From Paragonimus skrjabini miyazakii (lineage: Eukaryota > Platyhelminthes > Trematoda > Plagiorchiida > Troglotrematidae): 64,000 nt of DNA. Below are positions 43,691 through 56,800 of the stretch, piece by piece; the stretch's first letter is position 1, and each line of letters starts with the position of its first letter. The translations under genes were made by a program, and so were the position numbers. The stretch is taken from contig JTDE01000895.1 of NCBI GenBank assembly GCA_014338405.1, positions 29,034 through 93,033 of the forward strand. The letters run 5' to 3'. The notes beneath the pieces are model-generated. The model worked only from the letters and a program-made list of their open reading frames with translations. It made no database searches and was not told the origin of the DNA.

Positions 43691-45338
43691 TATTGATGAG
43701 ACAGTGTTTCATTCAAATGGCGAGGTTATGAAGTCAGGAAGAAACAATCGGATGGATTGTATTATGTGCGTGAGGCGGACTGTCAGAATATTTGTGATAG
43801 ACCCTAGTCTCTTTAGAAGAAACTGTCCTAACCAAGTTTGATTGAGACTTCTCCTTATATGCAGATAGACAATTACGAATGTAAAGCACTCAATGGTCAG
43901 TAGACAGTGGCTAGTAGACAAAATCGGAATGCGATACAAAATCCCCTTAAGGAATGATGTCGAATTTAAAGGTATACGAGGAAATTGTGAACGATGGGCA
44001 AAAGCAGCAAGATACCAGTCTTTGAAACTGTGTTCGTTGATATGGGTGAACAAACTATGATTAGAATAAAGTGAAATACTAACTTTTACTGCGACAAAAA
44101 GTTTCGGCTTCGGTTGGAAATTCACCTTCATAACGAACTCATTTAAGTACATTACATTCACTTGCAGACTGAATTCTGGTACAGGAAAATATACCTTCCA
44201 TTTCGTGGAATTTTATTTTAGGTTCATGAAGAGTGTATGTAGAGCTGAGTTATCAAATCTATGAGTGTAATGCCCATTTGGATACTTGCACAGTACAACA
44301 TTTAATGGTATCACGAACATACTTTTAAAAGCTGGTTTTTCTAGGTGCGCATATGCGTACAAAAATAATTTAATGGCACAACCAGCTTTTTGCAGAACAC
44401 CATGGTTGCTAGTCCCCTGTAATAATCATTGAAGAAGCAAGGATATAAGCGATGTGCAAGTTATAAACTTGTGTATATTCAGTCTATAGTAGGTATCGTA
44501 AAAACCATTAGCGTGAAAGATGTCACACGAAAGTTTCCAACACTGTGCAGTTTTTATAGGCTTATGAAAGAGTTGTGCGAATACTGGAACATAATGACTT
44601 TAAAATGTACCGACTTGTGTGATGAAGAAAGTGCGTCGCACCCTTCATTGATCAATTTTTAAAATATCATTGGTCAACTTTTCTGACTTCCAAACTCGTT
44701 CATTATCAACCGACTAGGTAAAAAATGCTAAGTACGAACGTTTCTGAAGATGTGGACGATTTTAAACTTATACATGTAACCGCAGAAAAGTAGCAATCAA
44801 CATGGCCTCCTGTGAAGAAACTTGGTCAGTCATTAATTTAGTCACCGTTACTGCTGAGATCAACAACTACTCATCCTGCGCCACACTTGAGTAAAAGTTC
44901 TATAATCAGCCGTTCTCTTCTCAGTCGAGCATGTTGAGTGGGTGGTTGGTAGCTAACTCAAGAAAAATTTGGCTGGTTCCTCGGACATCAGATGTGAGTA
45001 CATTTTGTTTATGGTTTAGATCGAAGCAGATAATGCTTTCGTTTGTTTCGGGATAACGAACATGAAATCTACTTTGCGTAATCCTAATATTATAGGGCGG
45101 TAGCGTACCACAATGATGTAGACAATCACATGTGAGCAAAAATGAACGGTTACTCATGTCAAAACTATGAGGACGAATCTTCAGGTTCTGTTCATTTGTA
45201 CGTAATTTCGTCGCATTTAAAGCACGTGATGCAAGTGGTGAACTATTGTCACCTATTTCTTAGAAGTGGCAACTGTACTCTAAGTTCATCTGCTGTCGCC
45301 TTGTCATCAGTTGTCACCCGTTCAAAACACATAAACTA
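43691..45338. other. Unassigned intergenic sequence
   Basis: It includes a 150-codon - strand frame (43709-44161) without recognisable motif, close to chance expectation. Nothing else was seen. Confidence 0.35.
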
Positions 45339-45815
45339 TATCAATTTGAACATCACCCACAGTCAATCAAAACTGTCGCATTCTCATAGACGTTCCAATC
45401 AGCCTATTTCATAAACAAGCACTAGACTCGAGTTTCGCTCTTGTTAGAACTCATCAGTAGTGCATATTCTTGCAAAAGCCGGAACTAGAACGCCGACTGC
45501 GCTTTCGTGAGACAACCGTGTTTATCACAGCGCCATTGACCTCACGTTAAGCACGACCGAATGATCATATGCAAAGGCTCAACCACATTCGCTTATGAGT
45601 AATGTTCAGGTTGCCCTATCGTCTTGAGAGGAGACACAGTAACTGTTCCGTCAACTCTAATCGATGACCGCACGACTAGTACTTCTTCTCAAGTTGAAGT
45701 CACAAAGATTATTATTTTGTTGAGCGAGATTTTGATTGCTGAGGAGTAATAAGTGAGTTTGGTTTTTATATACACTGAACGCCACCCAAAATTGGCAAGA
45801 ATGTGTACTACTGAA
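45339..45815 (-). mobile_element. Hammerhead SINE, copy 13 (near full length) followed by inverted-junction fragment
   Basis: On the - strand the copy runs from its head (TCAACTTGAGAAGAAGTACT region near 45700) through a tRNA-like part and an intact ribozyme to a 3'-truncated tail (TTGAACATCACCC at 45349). To the right, after about 30 bp, a second - strand tail starts at 45737 (ATTGCTGAGGAGTAAT). It switches near 45797 to + strand GCAAGAATGTGTACTACTG, the end of the tRNA part and start of a hammerhead. Confidence 0.85.
45419..45463 (-). ncRNA. Hammerhead ribozyme, apparently intact
   Basis: On the - strand the order is stem I GCACTA/TAGTGC (six pairs), CTGATGA, stem II of five pairs (one G-U) closed by AACA, GAAA, then stem III ACTCGAGT with two pairs and a TCGA loop. 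H17 is C, the most efficient nucleotide. The cut is predicted between + coordinates 45425 and 45424. No core position deviates, so this is the best candidate for activity in the window. Confidence 0.87.
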
Positions 45816-48370
45816 GAGCGTGGCGTAAGGTAGAAATGTTAACAACCTGCAGCGCCAGAAGACTAAAGCAGCAAGAAGGCCGTCAAGAGTTTCAGTCACT
45901 CGTAACATTACGAGACAGAACTGACTCCATATAGCTGACATCCTATCCTAGGTTGAATTCAGCCTATTAAGCATAGCTGCCTTTAAGATACGTTCATATT
46001 GACGATAGACATTTGCATATTGTCTGCGGGGGGGGGTCGTTTTCAGCTTTTATTCCAACATACTGACAATATTGAGGGCTAGCCAAGAACTAATCATTAC
46101 CAATCAGTCTCAATCAAGTTCTATCATGCTTCATATTCTCAAACTTATAGCAGACTATAATTTTTCGGCTCGAAAAAATCGTATATCATTTGACTGTTGC
46201 TGCTTTGTCGAGAACTTACAGTCCAGACCTCAACCCCACAGAAAATGTGTAGAAATTCATAGCTTATTAAATACACAAGAACACGCTAGTAATGTGGGGT
46301 AGTAGGAGTCGAATGTAAAGAAATTCGAACTGCAACCTACTATCAGAACGATGCCTAAGAGAAACATCAAAGTATTGAAGTAAAATAATTGTTGAATGGA
46401 AGAGTAAGCATACAATTTTTTAGAAGTTATATTTTCATGAAAACCAATCTGGCGGAATTCTCGGTGTTGCGGTTGAACGGTATTTGTTTGTTAGTCGTGA
46501 AAAGTGATGGTTGTCGTTTTGCCAATAAGTGTTGGAGAGGTCAAGAAAACCGTATGTATTTGGACAAGGATCTGTAGATCCGTAAAAAGCAAATGTTGCA
46601 ATTTAGTGTAGGTATCTCAAATAGACAATGGTTTCAGTGCTCTCTGCCGTAGATAACCTTACGCATGATCGGCCGATGCTATCTGGATAAAGTGCTTCGG
46701 CATATACTTTTTGACAAGTATTCTTCGTAATTCGTTTTATAGACTATCTTTGTAAGAAACCAATGTCAGTTATTTGGATAAGTCAGAGACGTTTGTTGAT
46801 ATCTTGTCTAATCTGACCATCAGCATTTCTTGATAGACATTCATTCAGTTCAGTTTTAGCTTGTGCACACTAGTCTTTGGGAGCTGCGATCATCTAGGTG
46901 GTCCATTAAGTTTGCCTGTAAGCAATATCGGAGATTTAAAATAGTCTGGACCTCATGTTGGAGAATGTTCAGTTTTTAATGTTTTATTCACTGCAAAATA
47001 TTTATCTGTAATATGTATGGCTTTGTTTAACCTCACTTCCTTAAAACTACCAAGGTTCTCATTTGTTTGACCAAAACTGTTTTACTGCCCGTTGGTTCGT
47101 TAACACTGCATTAAAGAAACTTGGCGGCTTCTTAGACTTTAGTATTTTCTTACAGACTGTATCCTTATTAAAAAGCAGCGGTAGACGAACTTATTCTTGT
47201 AAGCAACTTAGATAATACAAATAAAGTCGATGCTATCACATTTATGAAGATTTGTAGGGTCGAAAAAGATGCCACTGATGCTGTCAACGTCCCCAAACAG
47301 CGAAAAAAATAAATCCTTGCTTTTTTGAAGGTGTCAGCAGTTGAGCGTCACAACTATGAACTCTGTGTACAGAAGAAAGTAGTTACCAAACTCGCGATAT
47401 ACTAGTTAAATGAATATACAGTATACTCAGTTGTTTGCAATTCACCTCCTGTTCCAGTGCCATTTAAACTTAGAAACTTTCCACTACCCAGCGTTTTGTA
47501 CAATGTGACTGATGTGTAAATGCGACCTTTGATCTTTGTTAATTACAGATTACTGATTGTTGTTTTACCTTATCGTATTGCATGATTTCGAAATGATTTT
47601 AATCCGCTTCTCTCTGAATGATCTAGATAAATCTATCGTAACTTGAAATAATGTAACTATGGAGACCAAACGAAATATCCTCGCATGAATAGTAAGGCAA
47701 AAAGGTCAGCAAAATAAAACAAGATTTTATCACAAACCGGATAATTCTTTTGCACATGGTAAGAAGTGGAAACAGCAGGGGTGTTTGTCTGACTTGCGCG
47801 GCCAACTAAATACACTCATTTTGACATGTACATCGATCAACAGCTATTGGGTAATTTCAAAGTAACAAAGTGACTGGCCAAACGTTCCTTGACCGATTAT
47901 CCTGTTTTTTATTTCTTACACAACCTTCATCGTCATGTGACAAAATTTATGGATTGGTTGAACGTTCGAAAAGTACTTAGAACAGACAACTTCAAATGTT
48001 CCAGTTGTAATTGCAAATCGATAACCTGAACGACCTAATCTCAATGCGACCGTAGAATGCACTGCATTGCTAATTAGCTATTTAGGTCCATTTTCTCCTA
48101 CCTGGAGGAAGTAACGGTTATCATTCACTTTGGGTTTTCAAGACAGCTTCAGGCCAAAAATTACACAACAGTTTCTTGGATGAGTTGAGTGCAACCTGAC
48201 CTTGAGTAACGAAACACTGGTGTTTAGACGGTAATGACCAATCAGTTGTGTACACCGCCGTAATGCCTTTAAACTCCATATGCAGTTGTATGACCTCCAG
48301 GTTAGAATATGCGACTATTTTGTTAAAGACTGATGAATGAACAACGGATACCGATAAATCAAAATACCTT
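45816..48370. other. Unassigned intergenic sequence
   Basis: A G-run lies at 46028-46036. No exon, RNA gene or element was recognised. Confidence 0.35.
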
Positions 48371-48421
48371 GTTGAACATCACCCACAACTGATCGCATCT
48401 GTCGCATCCCCATAGACTTAA
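48371..48421 (-). mobile_element. SINE tail fragment
   Basis: About 50 bp match the subfamily A tail (TTGAACATCACCCACAACTG, then CATAGACTT). Both ends are truncated. Confidence 0.6.
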
Positions 48422-51400
48422 ACATAACGAGGGAGGATAGGATTTTATTTATGCATCACTTGGACTAATTAGGAAGAATCCGGTCTAATGATCGTTAGTG
48501 TGAAGTTCACCAGTTGAACCTTGAGTAATGCATCCGATTTCCATGACCAAGGTAGGACAAAACGTATACTGGTAGCAGAAACAACGGTACTATGTATCCA
48601 ACGATTACTGCATAAATAGAGTAGAAATCTCAATTCATTTCGAGTCCCGGGTAAGTTCCAGCAGCTCAACAAAAGCAAACGAGGAGTTACGAGTGAGATG
48701 TGACATTTACACAGGAAAGCTACATGAAGAATGCAGAAACCACTGAATTTGCAGTGATACGACCTAGAAAGTTCGGGAAAGAACCGATAGAAATCATGCA
48801 GTATTGAATACAAGTGAACAATGACTTGAGTAGATGCCTAGTGAGGAGAACAGAGGATATGCGATGACGTGCAGCCAGTGAGATGAGAAGGGTTAAATAG
48901 GCGGATAGACGGGCACAACATGTCATAGTAAGTTAGGGTTTGAATGGTGAGTTGATTAGACGGGGGACGGATTGGGAGAAGCTCGTCTCGATCTAGGAAG
49001 GTCTGTACATCATCCACCATGATTCTCTAGAGAATTTGATCTATAACAGCTAGATAGCACCTTTCACATTTGGTTTTAGACTATTGTTTATGCAAACCAT
49101 AGCGGAATTTTCTCTTGTAACTTTTAGAATAGAAGAAAGACATTGAATTCACATGATTCTTGATGAACGCACTAACTGTTTAGAGCAGAGGAAAACGTTT
49201 TACGGAGAATCTAACTATTTTTCACTGATTTACAGATTGCGCAAACCTATATTATCCCAAATTCAAAGGGGTATACAATATGTTACGAGTTATGCTTTCA
49301 ACAATCTAGTTTATCAAGACCAATAATCTTAACATAAAACACAGGTTTGATTAGAAACAATAACGTTTGCAGGCTACGAACGTGCGGCATCATATTCATC
49401 AGGTTGTACGAATACCTTACTTAATCACATGGAATAAGGCTTTTTTCAAAAATATTAGCAGACTTTCTGGCATAAAGTACATACGGAATAATTTGAGAAG
49501 CAGGGCATCCGCTTATTAAGACTTTCCAGTAAGGTAGCCATATGAGGGATAACACTTTTTTTCAGTCTGTCTTTCATGGCCCGAATTTCAACGTGAATTT
49601 TGTGTGCCAGCGCTCTTGCCTTTCGGCATCCCCGATGGGATTAGCATTTAAGGTTGAGGACTAGTTTAATAAGACACTAGAGGAGAAGTCAACACTGTAA
49701 GTAACCCGAAGATCAAAATATTCAGGAAAGATCCAGTCCGGAACGATCACCAGATTGCATTGATCACCTCGACATTACACCCTAAATACATCAATACTAA
49801 TGGTTAAAACTCGATTACTGTATTCTCCGTTAACTTATGTCACATATTTTGTGTCACACAGTGAACAATCAGCAGACTCTTGTCAAAGTATAGTTGGATA
49901 TGAACTGAGCACACAGTACAGTCAACTGCAACATTTCTGAGGGCAATTACGAAACCTATTTAGCTGGAAATCAAGAACAGAGGCTTTTAGAAGTAATGGG
50001 ATGTTTTGCTACTCATGGTTTAACTTTTTTCTACAGACTAAATGTAACATTATTTTCTAGATTGTTTAATCTACCTTATACGTATAACAATTGTTCTAGA
50101 GAAAACCACCAAAGTTTATAGCAGTGAAGTCCATGTGACGGTGGAGATGCTAAAACTGAAATTCACGAAACCACCAGTGTATGTGTAATGAACTACTCAT
50201 AACATCGAGAAGTGATAAGTTGTCTGAGTGCGTAAATTATGAGTTTATCTCCCAGTTCGTAAAAGAGACAAAATCACCATTGATCCTGTGAATGGGAACC
50301 CGTAGACGGACATCGGGAACCGTACCACTTAAATACGTGAACACTGATCAGTTGGAAAAAGAGCAATACAATCACTCAGTACAGCTCTCAATGTTTATGG
50401 CGTAATGAGCAGATTATTTATTTGAGCAACGTTTTGGGCACAGCATGGGCAAAACGAACCGAATATCCTTGTTCATCCACAGGAATGATGATCTGAGGGC
50501 AGGCCTATATACTTCATCTTGGCTATACGCGAGTATCAGTGTAGAACAACAATGTCGTCCCAAAGTATGTACCCGAAATACTTAGTTTGTTGTTTGAATA
50601 AATTATCTAGGTTGTATTGTTTTCCTGAATGTCTCTGTTGTTGATTGCACAACACCTGTTCGTGACTAACAATTTTTTTTAATTTGTGGATGCGGAAAAC
50701 TCGTGATCACTTTCTGTACCAAACAGATTTTCAAATATTAGGGTCGGAAGTTGGAAACTAGGAACTACTCAAATTTCATCTTGCTTTATGAGTGCCAGCA
50801 TCCGGCAAGCAGACATCGTAGGACTGCCGGTCAGACCGGTGGCGTTAACTTTATGATTCAGCTCCTCTTCAATCAAGTGTAAGTTTGTAGGGAGATGTCA
50901 GTGTGAGCGCATTGAGCTGGTACACACAACCTGAAAACAGAGTGGCGCAATTGAGAGGAAGATAGAACAAGATATGTTGCCTTCAATAGCGCCAAAACAA
51001 GAAATCAGTTACCCGCTGGATAATTTTTGCTGAAAAGCCTGATTTATTTTAGGTCTTCAAAGCTTCAAAATTAATATGAATTCTTGTTGTATTCAGCAGA
51101 TTTTTGATCTGTTTGGACGTTCTTTATATACAATAATTTTAGTGCATGCTCAGTGAAACGTTTGAGATTTAAGTCAATGAGTTGGTAGCGCCAATTTGTT
51201 GTCTATGGAATCCCTATGATTGGTCTATATTCTTGAGAGTCGTTGTTGGTAGATGGTCGGCTATTCTGTTCAAGAGTAACTTCAGAACTTTGTGACACGC
51301 CTTTAAGCAACTAACATTTTCTAAGTAGATTTTGTGAGGGTACGACAAATGTGCGTACGAGGCACAGTGTTTCGAAGTGATTAGTTATCGGCCGGCTGTT

Positions 51401-51546
51401 GAACAAGATGTACTAAACTGCAAGTCAACCGGTACGAATTCAAGTTCCTCGGTACTTTTTGGTCTTTGTACCCTCAGCCAGTGTAAACTGACAAACTACG
51501 TCCATCCAAACTAGTGTAGCGTTACTAAGCCACATAACAATAATTC
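48422..51546. other. Unassigned intergenic sequence
   Basis: Region 48480-49020 has longer - strand frames and a slightly different composition, possibly an old element, but no motif could be named. The rest shows nothing. Confidence 0.3.
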
Positions 51547-51620
51547 TATTGATATAAATTGAACATCACCCACAAGTGTTCGCAATTATCGCAGTCGGAG
51601 TCGGCTACTTTCGAAAGGAA

Positions 51621-51665
51621 GAACCAAACTCGAGCTTTGTTGTTATTAGAGCTCGTCAGTAGTGC
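51621..51665 (-). ncRNA. Hammerhead relic
   Basis: The first core CTGACGA is intact. Stem II is broken, GAAA has become AAAG, and stem I is largely lost on the 3' side. Confidence 0.7.
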
Positions 51666-51927
51666 ACATCCTCAAGTTAATGATTTTTGTAATTTCAACT
51701 TGTAGAGAAGTCCTAGTCGACGGGTTATCGATTAGAGTTAACAGACAGTAACTGTGTCTCCTCTCGAGGCGATCGGACAATTTGCCCACTACTCACAAGC
51801 GAAAGTGGTTGAGCGTCCACATATGATAATTCGGTCGTGCCTAGTGTGAGGTTAATTGCACAGTAGTCAAAACAGTTACCCGATGAAAGCGTGGCCAGAG
51901 TTCTAGTCCCAGCAGTGGCAAGAATAT

Positions 51928-51972
51928 GCACTACTGACGAGCTCTAATGAAAGCGAAACTCGAATCTAATGC
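51928..51972 (+). ncRNA. Hammerhead relic with complete core
   Basis: CTGACGA and GAAA are intact and H17 is C. Stems I, II and III each have one mismatch (TAATGC, AAAGC, CTCGAATC). Stem III keeps one pair, so activity is doubtful. Confidence 0.75.
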
Positions 51973-52066
51973 TGGTTTTTAAAAGAAACTGATTGGAAAG
52001 TCTATGAGAATGCGACAGTTGCGATCAATTGTGGGTGATGTTCAATCTATACGAAAACCATCTTGT

Positions 52067-53731
52067 TGTAAGTAACGTGCAAAAACTCGGTGGTGGGTTT
52101 AGCCACAGCTTAAAGTGTAAAGAAGCTTCTGTGTTCGCTTATGTTTCAGACTGTCTCCAGAAGCGTCTCTTTGGGAATGGACATTACAACGAATTACCTT
52201 TCACAATCAGTGTAGTGTGTGGCAAAATAATGAACTTCTTGCCCTGATTGAAGTTTGCCAGACACCGTGTATTCACCTGCTTCCTAGAGGTTCTCTGTAC
52301 TCATAGGTGGCATTATAATTTTTGCAACGGAAAATATCGGGCAATCATCATCAAACTGTATTTTCAAATTTCTAAACTTATGAGTACTGACAGCTTAATG
52401 TGGTCATTATTCTTGCGGGACAATTGAGAAACTTACTGCTCTGGATGACTTCCTTCCAAAAAATTTGAACAAGTTCTTCCGGTTTACTTTGAACAACATG
52501 TTAATGTGCATGTTGGCAAAATTTGATTTCCATTTTACTCGGCGAAAGTTTATAAAACTTCTTTCGGTTCAATGGTACTGTTATTGTAGTGGTCTTTCTG
52601 ATTTTATTTATAGGTGGTTCAGTTCATTTGTTACACAATAAACACAGAGTGTATATAAACTTTGAGACAATTGATTATTTTAAAACTCTTCGATATTCTC
52701 CCAAAAGTGTCAGCCATTTTGATCAGGAATCAAGCAATATAGTAGTGCGCTGAACTACACGATGGCTATCAGATCAGAAGACTAGCAGTGAACAAGATGT
52801 GACATGGTCTCAGTTGAACATCCTGTTTATTCCACGACCGAGTGAACCAGACTTAATAGTTTTTTGCATTCGATGAGCTGTACATTGCAATAGTTGCCAC
52901 ATGTATACTGTTCCAATCCTTGCATGTCCCTTTTGCTGTCTGTCTGAATGTTTGACGTTATAACCGAATGAACAACCTGAGTCACTTGGTCCTAGTTGGC
53001 TCGTGCGGACCTTGGACCACAGACTCCAACGCACCTAAAATCCATGTTTATGCCATGGGTTATCAGTCTCACGGTTTTTTGGGAGCACTATCAGTAAGAA
53101 AGACTTAAGATATATATCTGACAGAAAGGTAGACAGGATGACAAACAATAATCTGGTGATTGCCCCAAACGTGTTTCTACTTAGTCTAAACTGAATTGCA
53201 TTGAAATCCACATTGGCAAGAACGGAATAGGAACTGTGACGGTTGCATTTTTATTCATTTTCGTTCACTTTTTCCTTAAATTCCTCACTAGATGGGTCAG
53301 TAGTCTATTGGCCTTATGCAGAGATAGAGGCTAACAATCCATCAACTAAGAGGCAGACCGAGTACATACTCAGTTGAAAGTTTCGGAACTGTTGCATTAC
53401 TCACGAGGAGAAGAAAACAGCTGCAGTTAGTGAAAAGTGTTTTATTTTTACACAACTTGAAAATAAGCTGTAACTTCCGCCAGTTCCAGATACGTTCATC
53501 ATATTGTTATACACATTATACCGGGTAAACATCTCGCACAACACCCCCTAATGTACACATATGTTTTCCTCGGAAAGAATTTCAAAATTCCGAGCACTAT
53601 CCTAAAAAAAGGTTTGCGCGCAGTTTCATTAACCAAAATTATAAAACTATGGAAAGACAATAGATCACCTCCGCTATCAAGCGTCATTCGTCTTCGAGGA
53701 TGGTTTCTCGAAAAGTACACCTTTGACCATG
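52067..53731 (-). other. LARGE 3' untranslated and flanking region
   Basis: On the - strand, AATAAA occurs at 53441-53446 (about 286 bp after the stop) and at 53250-53255. Either could end the LARGE transcript. Nothing else was recognised. Confidence 0.4.
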
Positions 53732-53837
53732 TCACCTTTCTGTATCTCGACGAAAATCCAAATACTTTAGAGCTCGCACTCCATATTGTCTCGCTAAATG
53801 TTTGATAAACCCCAGCTTCAATTCGTCCACGCAAGAC
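53732..53837 (-). CDS. LARGE: LARGE-type glycosyltransferase, last coding exon
   Basis: The acceptor CTTTTGTAG lies on the - strand. One base completes an Arg codon begun in the previous exon. The frame then reads SCVDELKLGFIKHLARQYG and ends YLDFRRDTER with TGA at 53734-53732. Human-type LARGE proteins end with the same layout: YR-x-CLKTLKEEF, a helix, then RYG-x-x-ALKYL. The longer frame in this area on the same strand is a different reading frame and is not the exon. The join to 57970-58190 is exact in phase. Confidence 0.85.
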
Positions 53838-56800
53838 CTACAAAAGAATATATAATAATGGTATAAAGAAATATACTTTTGTATACAATGAGTTGTTGTT
53901 GTAATTTAAATCTATCGCTAACTAATAAATAGAACTTCGTTGCTTGTAAATGTGATCAAAAGTGAAGAATGAAACCATTAAAATAAATTGACTTTCGTTT
54001 GAATGTTTGAGGTTTAGACCGAGGAGTGGCTGGGTAATCGGGAATACAGTGAAAAATTTTATCACTTGTCCGCTATACATCTCCAATTTTCATAGTGCAA
54101 AAAGCATTTTGATTCAATAAACAACAAGTTAGACCTTGAGAATCATGCAGATCAATGTACCTTGGTGATATGATTTGCACGAACGATTTAGTGAATCTGA
54201 TCGTAAATAAGGGGATGAAAGTTTCACTGTGACTATGTTCTCACGAGTTTCATGACTGATAGTCCACCCGAACAAGGTCAGATCACAAAGGGTAGGTAAA
54301 GTGTTGTGTACAGAATGGTTTTTGTAACTCGTCCAAAATTGAAACTCACAGATCAAACAGCCAAAAGCAATACTCGAATAAATCTTTAGTCGATGTTGAT
54401 AATTTCTTTCTCATCTTTTTTGTCAGTTCGTAGTGAAGCTGCGCAATATTTGGCTGTAAGTTAGTATACAGTTTTAATATAAACACACCGTGTTGTTCCC
54501 TAATACAAATAGATCACATCAGCGTCGTACACGAAGATGCATTGTCAGCCTTCTCAGCAAAGTTTTCATTCTCATCTTTCATGATGACATCTACCTTCTT
54601 TTCTTTTTTTTCTCCACATAAAAACCATCTCTATCTAAAAAGCATAGTGCACTTTAAATTTAATGTTAGACGTTACTAGGTACAATAATCTGATATGCAA
54701 CACTTGGTAATTAACGTATTTGGAGTGTAAAATCTCGACGGATGTTGATGTGAGAACTGTTATGGTCCGATCTATGATCAATGTCCGTGGCCTCTCCTAT
54801 CAACCGGTTTTAAAAGCCAATAAATTCTTCGAACATTTCACTCACATAAACCATTAGTAAACATTTGTTGTGATATCTACCGATGCTTACCACGGGTGTT
54901 GCCTAATATGTGACTATTTTTCGTCTTCTTTATGCAGTGTTCGTTAGTATGTGCATTTATGTTTAGAATACCTCGATTATGGATTTATTGATTTAGAACA
55001 ATACATCCTGAAAGTTAACTTCACTAGCTGAACTCTTTCGTTTAAAAACAGGACTGAACTGTTTGATTGTCGAGATCAGTGAGGGGATTGGTAGCTCTGG
55101 TTGAAGGTTGATCACTTGGCGATCAGCCAGACGCCAGGACTACACTCTTCTGAGAATGGAAACAGCCTGTTAACGTTTACCTAAGCAAAAGCAGTTTTCT
55201 GTTTTCAAAGTTAGTTTTACCGGTCATACCTTGCCCGCTTGATAGCCCTCAATCGTCTTTGTTAATGAAGTAGATACTAGCCAAAGGAAACAGTGGTTTG
55301 AAGAGCGTCGGATTCGCAGAACAGACACACTCACAGTCAGATAATTATCTACCTGGTGCACAATGATAATCTCACATACTATTAGACCAACCTAGGAACA
55401 GTATTCATCTGTGTGAGTTATGATTAAGTTTAATCCAATGTGTGTATCGTTTTACAAACAGTATGGAATATTGTTGCAATGATAGTAACAACTGTAGACC
55501 ATTACCAGACATATCCTTGACGAGTAGACTGTGTTGGAAAAGTAGTTACCGTCGAAATATCCGGGATATTCCTTACTAAGATAAAAATTTTGACGGGGCC
55601 AGACCGAGGTTGTCCTGGTCCGGGTGGTAATTTGTGTTCGGTTTGTTGTATTGATAATGTCACTGTGTTTGAGCTAAAACTTATCTATCAGATAAATAAC
55701 AGTCAACTCAAGCGTTTTGATTTATTCTATTTTAAGCTGTTGCACCAACCATTCTTCTTTATTCGAGTTTTTTCAAAGAGATGCATATTTTCTTGGAATT
55801 TTAAAACAAACAACATCTTATTTCAAATTTGCTGCTCCCCAAAATTTTACAGGTTTCGTTAAATTTGTAAAAGAAGTGGCATCTAACTCACCTATTCTAG
55901 ATGGGGAAGATAAGACGTGTTTACTGACGTCCAAGTTTTGGGTCAAGTCAGTTAATTATCATTCAGTCTGATTTCTAAACAATTGTTGCCTTTTAAATAT
56001 GACATGACTAAAAAAGTGCATATGCCGTCATTTTCAAGGCTGCCTTTCAGAACAAATCTTAATATTTTGGATTAATCATCCTGGTACCCAAAAGTATACA
56101 TGGTTTATCGTCTTTAGTCACTAAACTAATGATAAACGATATTTTTGGACAGTAATCATCAAGGTTGAATGCAGTCAACTTGTATATTTCAATAAACAAT
56201 TGATAACAGCAACTTCATTCTACCATCTATAAAATATGTTGTATTTCATTCTCTTGGGTGTTTATTACACAACAAAGTTTACAGAGTGAGTGTACCATCT
56301 GGTTTATAATATATTCTTTCTTACAAGTATGTGGATGAATCAGTCCATTCGGCGAAATATTGAAAAGGTTAATTTAGTGTTTTCCGCTTTATCAAGAAAA
56401 AAATATATGTCCAAACATGCACGAATAGCCATCATCAAGACGCGTTCTATCTTGTCAAATGCACGTATTTATGTATATATCAGATGTCAACGTGTACATT
56501 GCGCGTCTTAGCACAGTTGGTACCGACTTGGTCGCAGCTGCTTCTTTGGGCAGTTATTCTTGTTAAGACCCCATAGCTACACTATTTTTCTGTCTGTATA
56601 TATGGTAGAATGCCGCGATTAAAACGAAATTGATAATCCAGGAACTGCGTACACAACAATAGAAAATTGAAAGTACCAAATCAGCTGGAATGACTATCAG
56701 GAGCCGACCAATCGCGTCACTTTTAATTACTGCCTGATGTAGATTTATGACACCCAGTTTATCTTTACTTTCTGAACGTGTGACGGCAAAAGAAACTTAC

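Larger units (their letters stand above)
51547..52066. mobile_element. Hammerhead SINE, inverted pair (copy 15)
   Basis: Bases 51547-51672 are tail plus hammerhead on the - strand. They switch to a + strand copy from its head (AGTTAATGATTTTTGTAATT, about 51675) through the tRNA-like part and ribozyme to the tail near 52066. Both ribozymes face each other around the head. The + copy lacks the last tail bases. Confidence 0.85.

Noticed and set aside
43709..44161. 150-codon - strand frame
   Set aside because: No recognised motif, hydrophobic low-complexity composition, and one frame of this length is near chance expectation for 64 kb of AT-rich DNA.
48469..49020. Old transposon coding region on the - strand
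   Set aside because: Overlapping frames are open, but no transposase, integrase or reverse transcriptase motif is visible.
53499..53834. 111-codon - strand frame overlapping the LARGE last exon
   Set aside because: The LARGE reading frame here is another one, joined in phase to the previous exon and ending at 53732. The longer frame has no family match.
55717..55971. Nested + strand gene in the LARGE intron
   Set aside because: The translation looks protein-like, but no start, splice site or family could be recognised.
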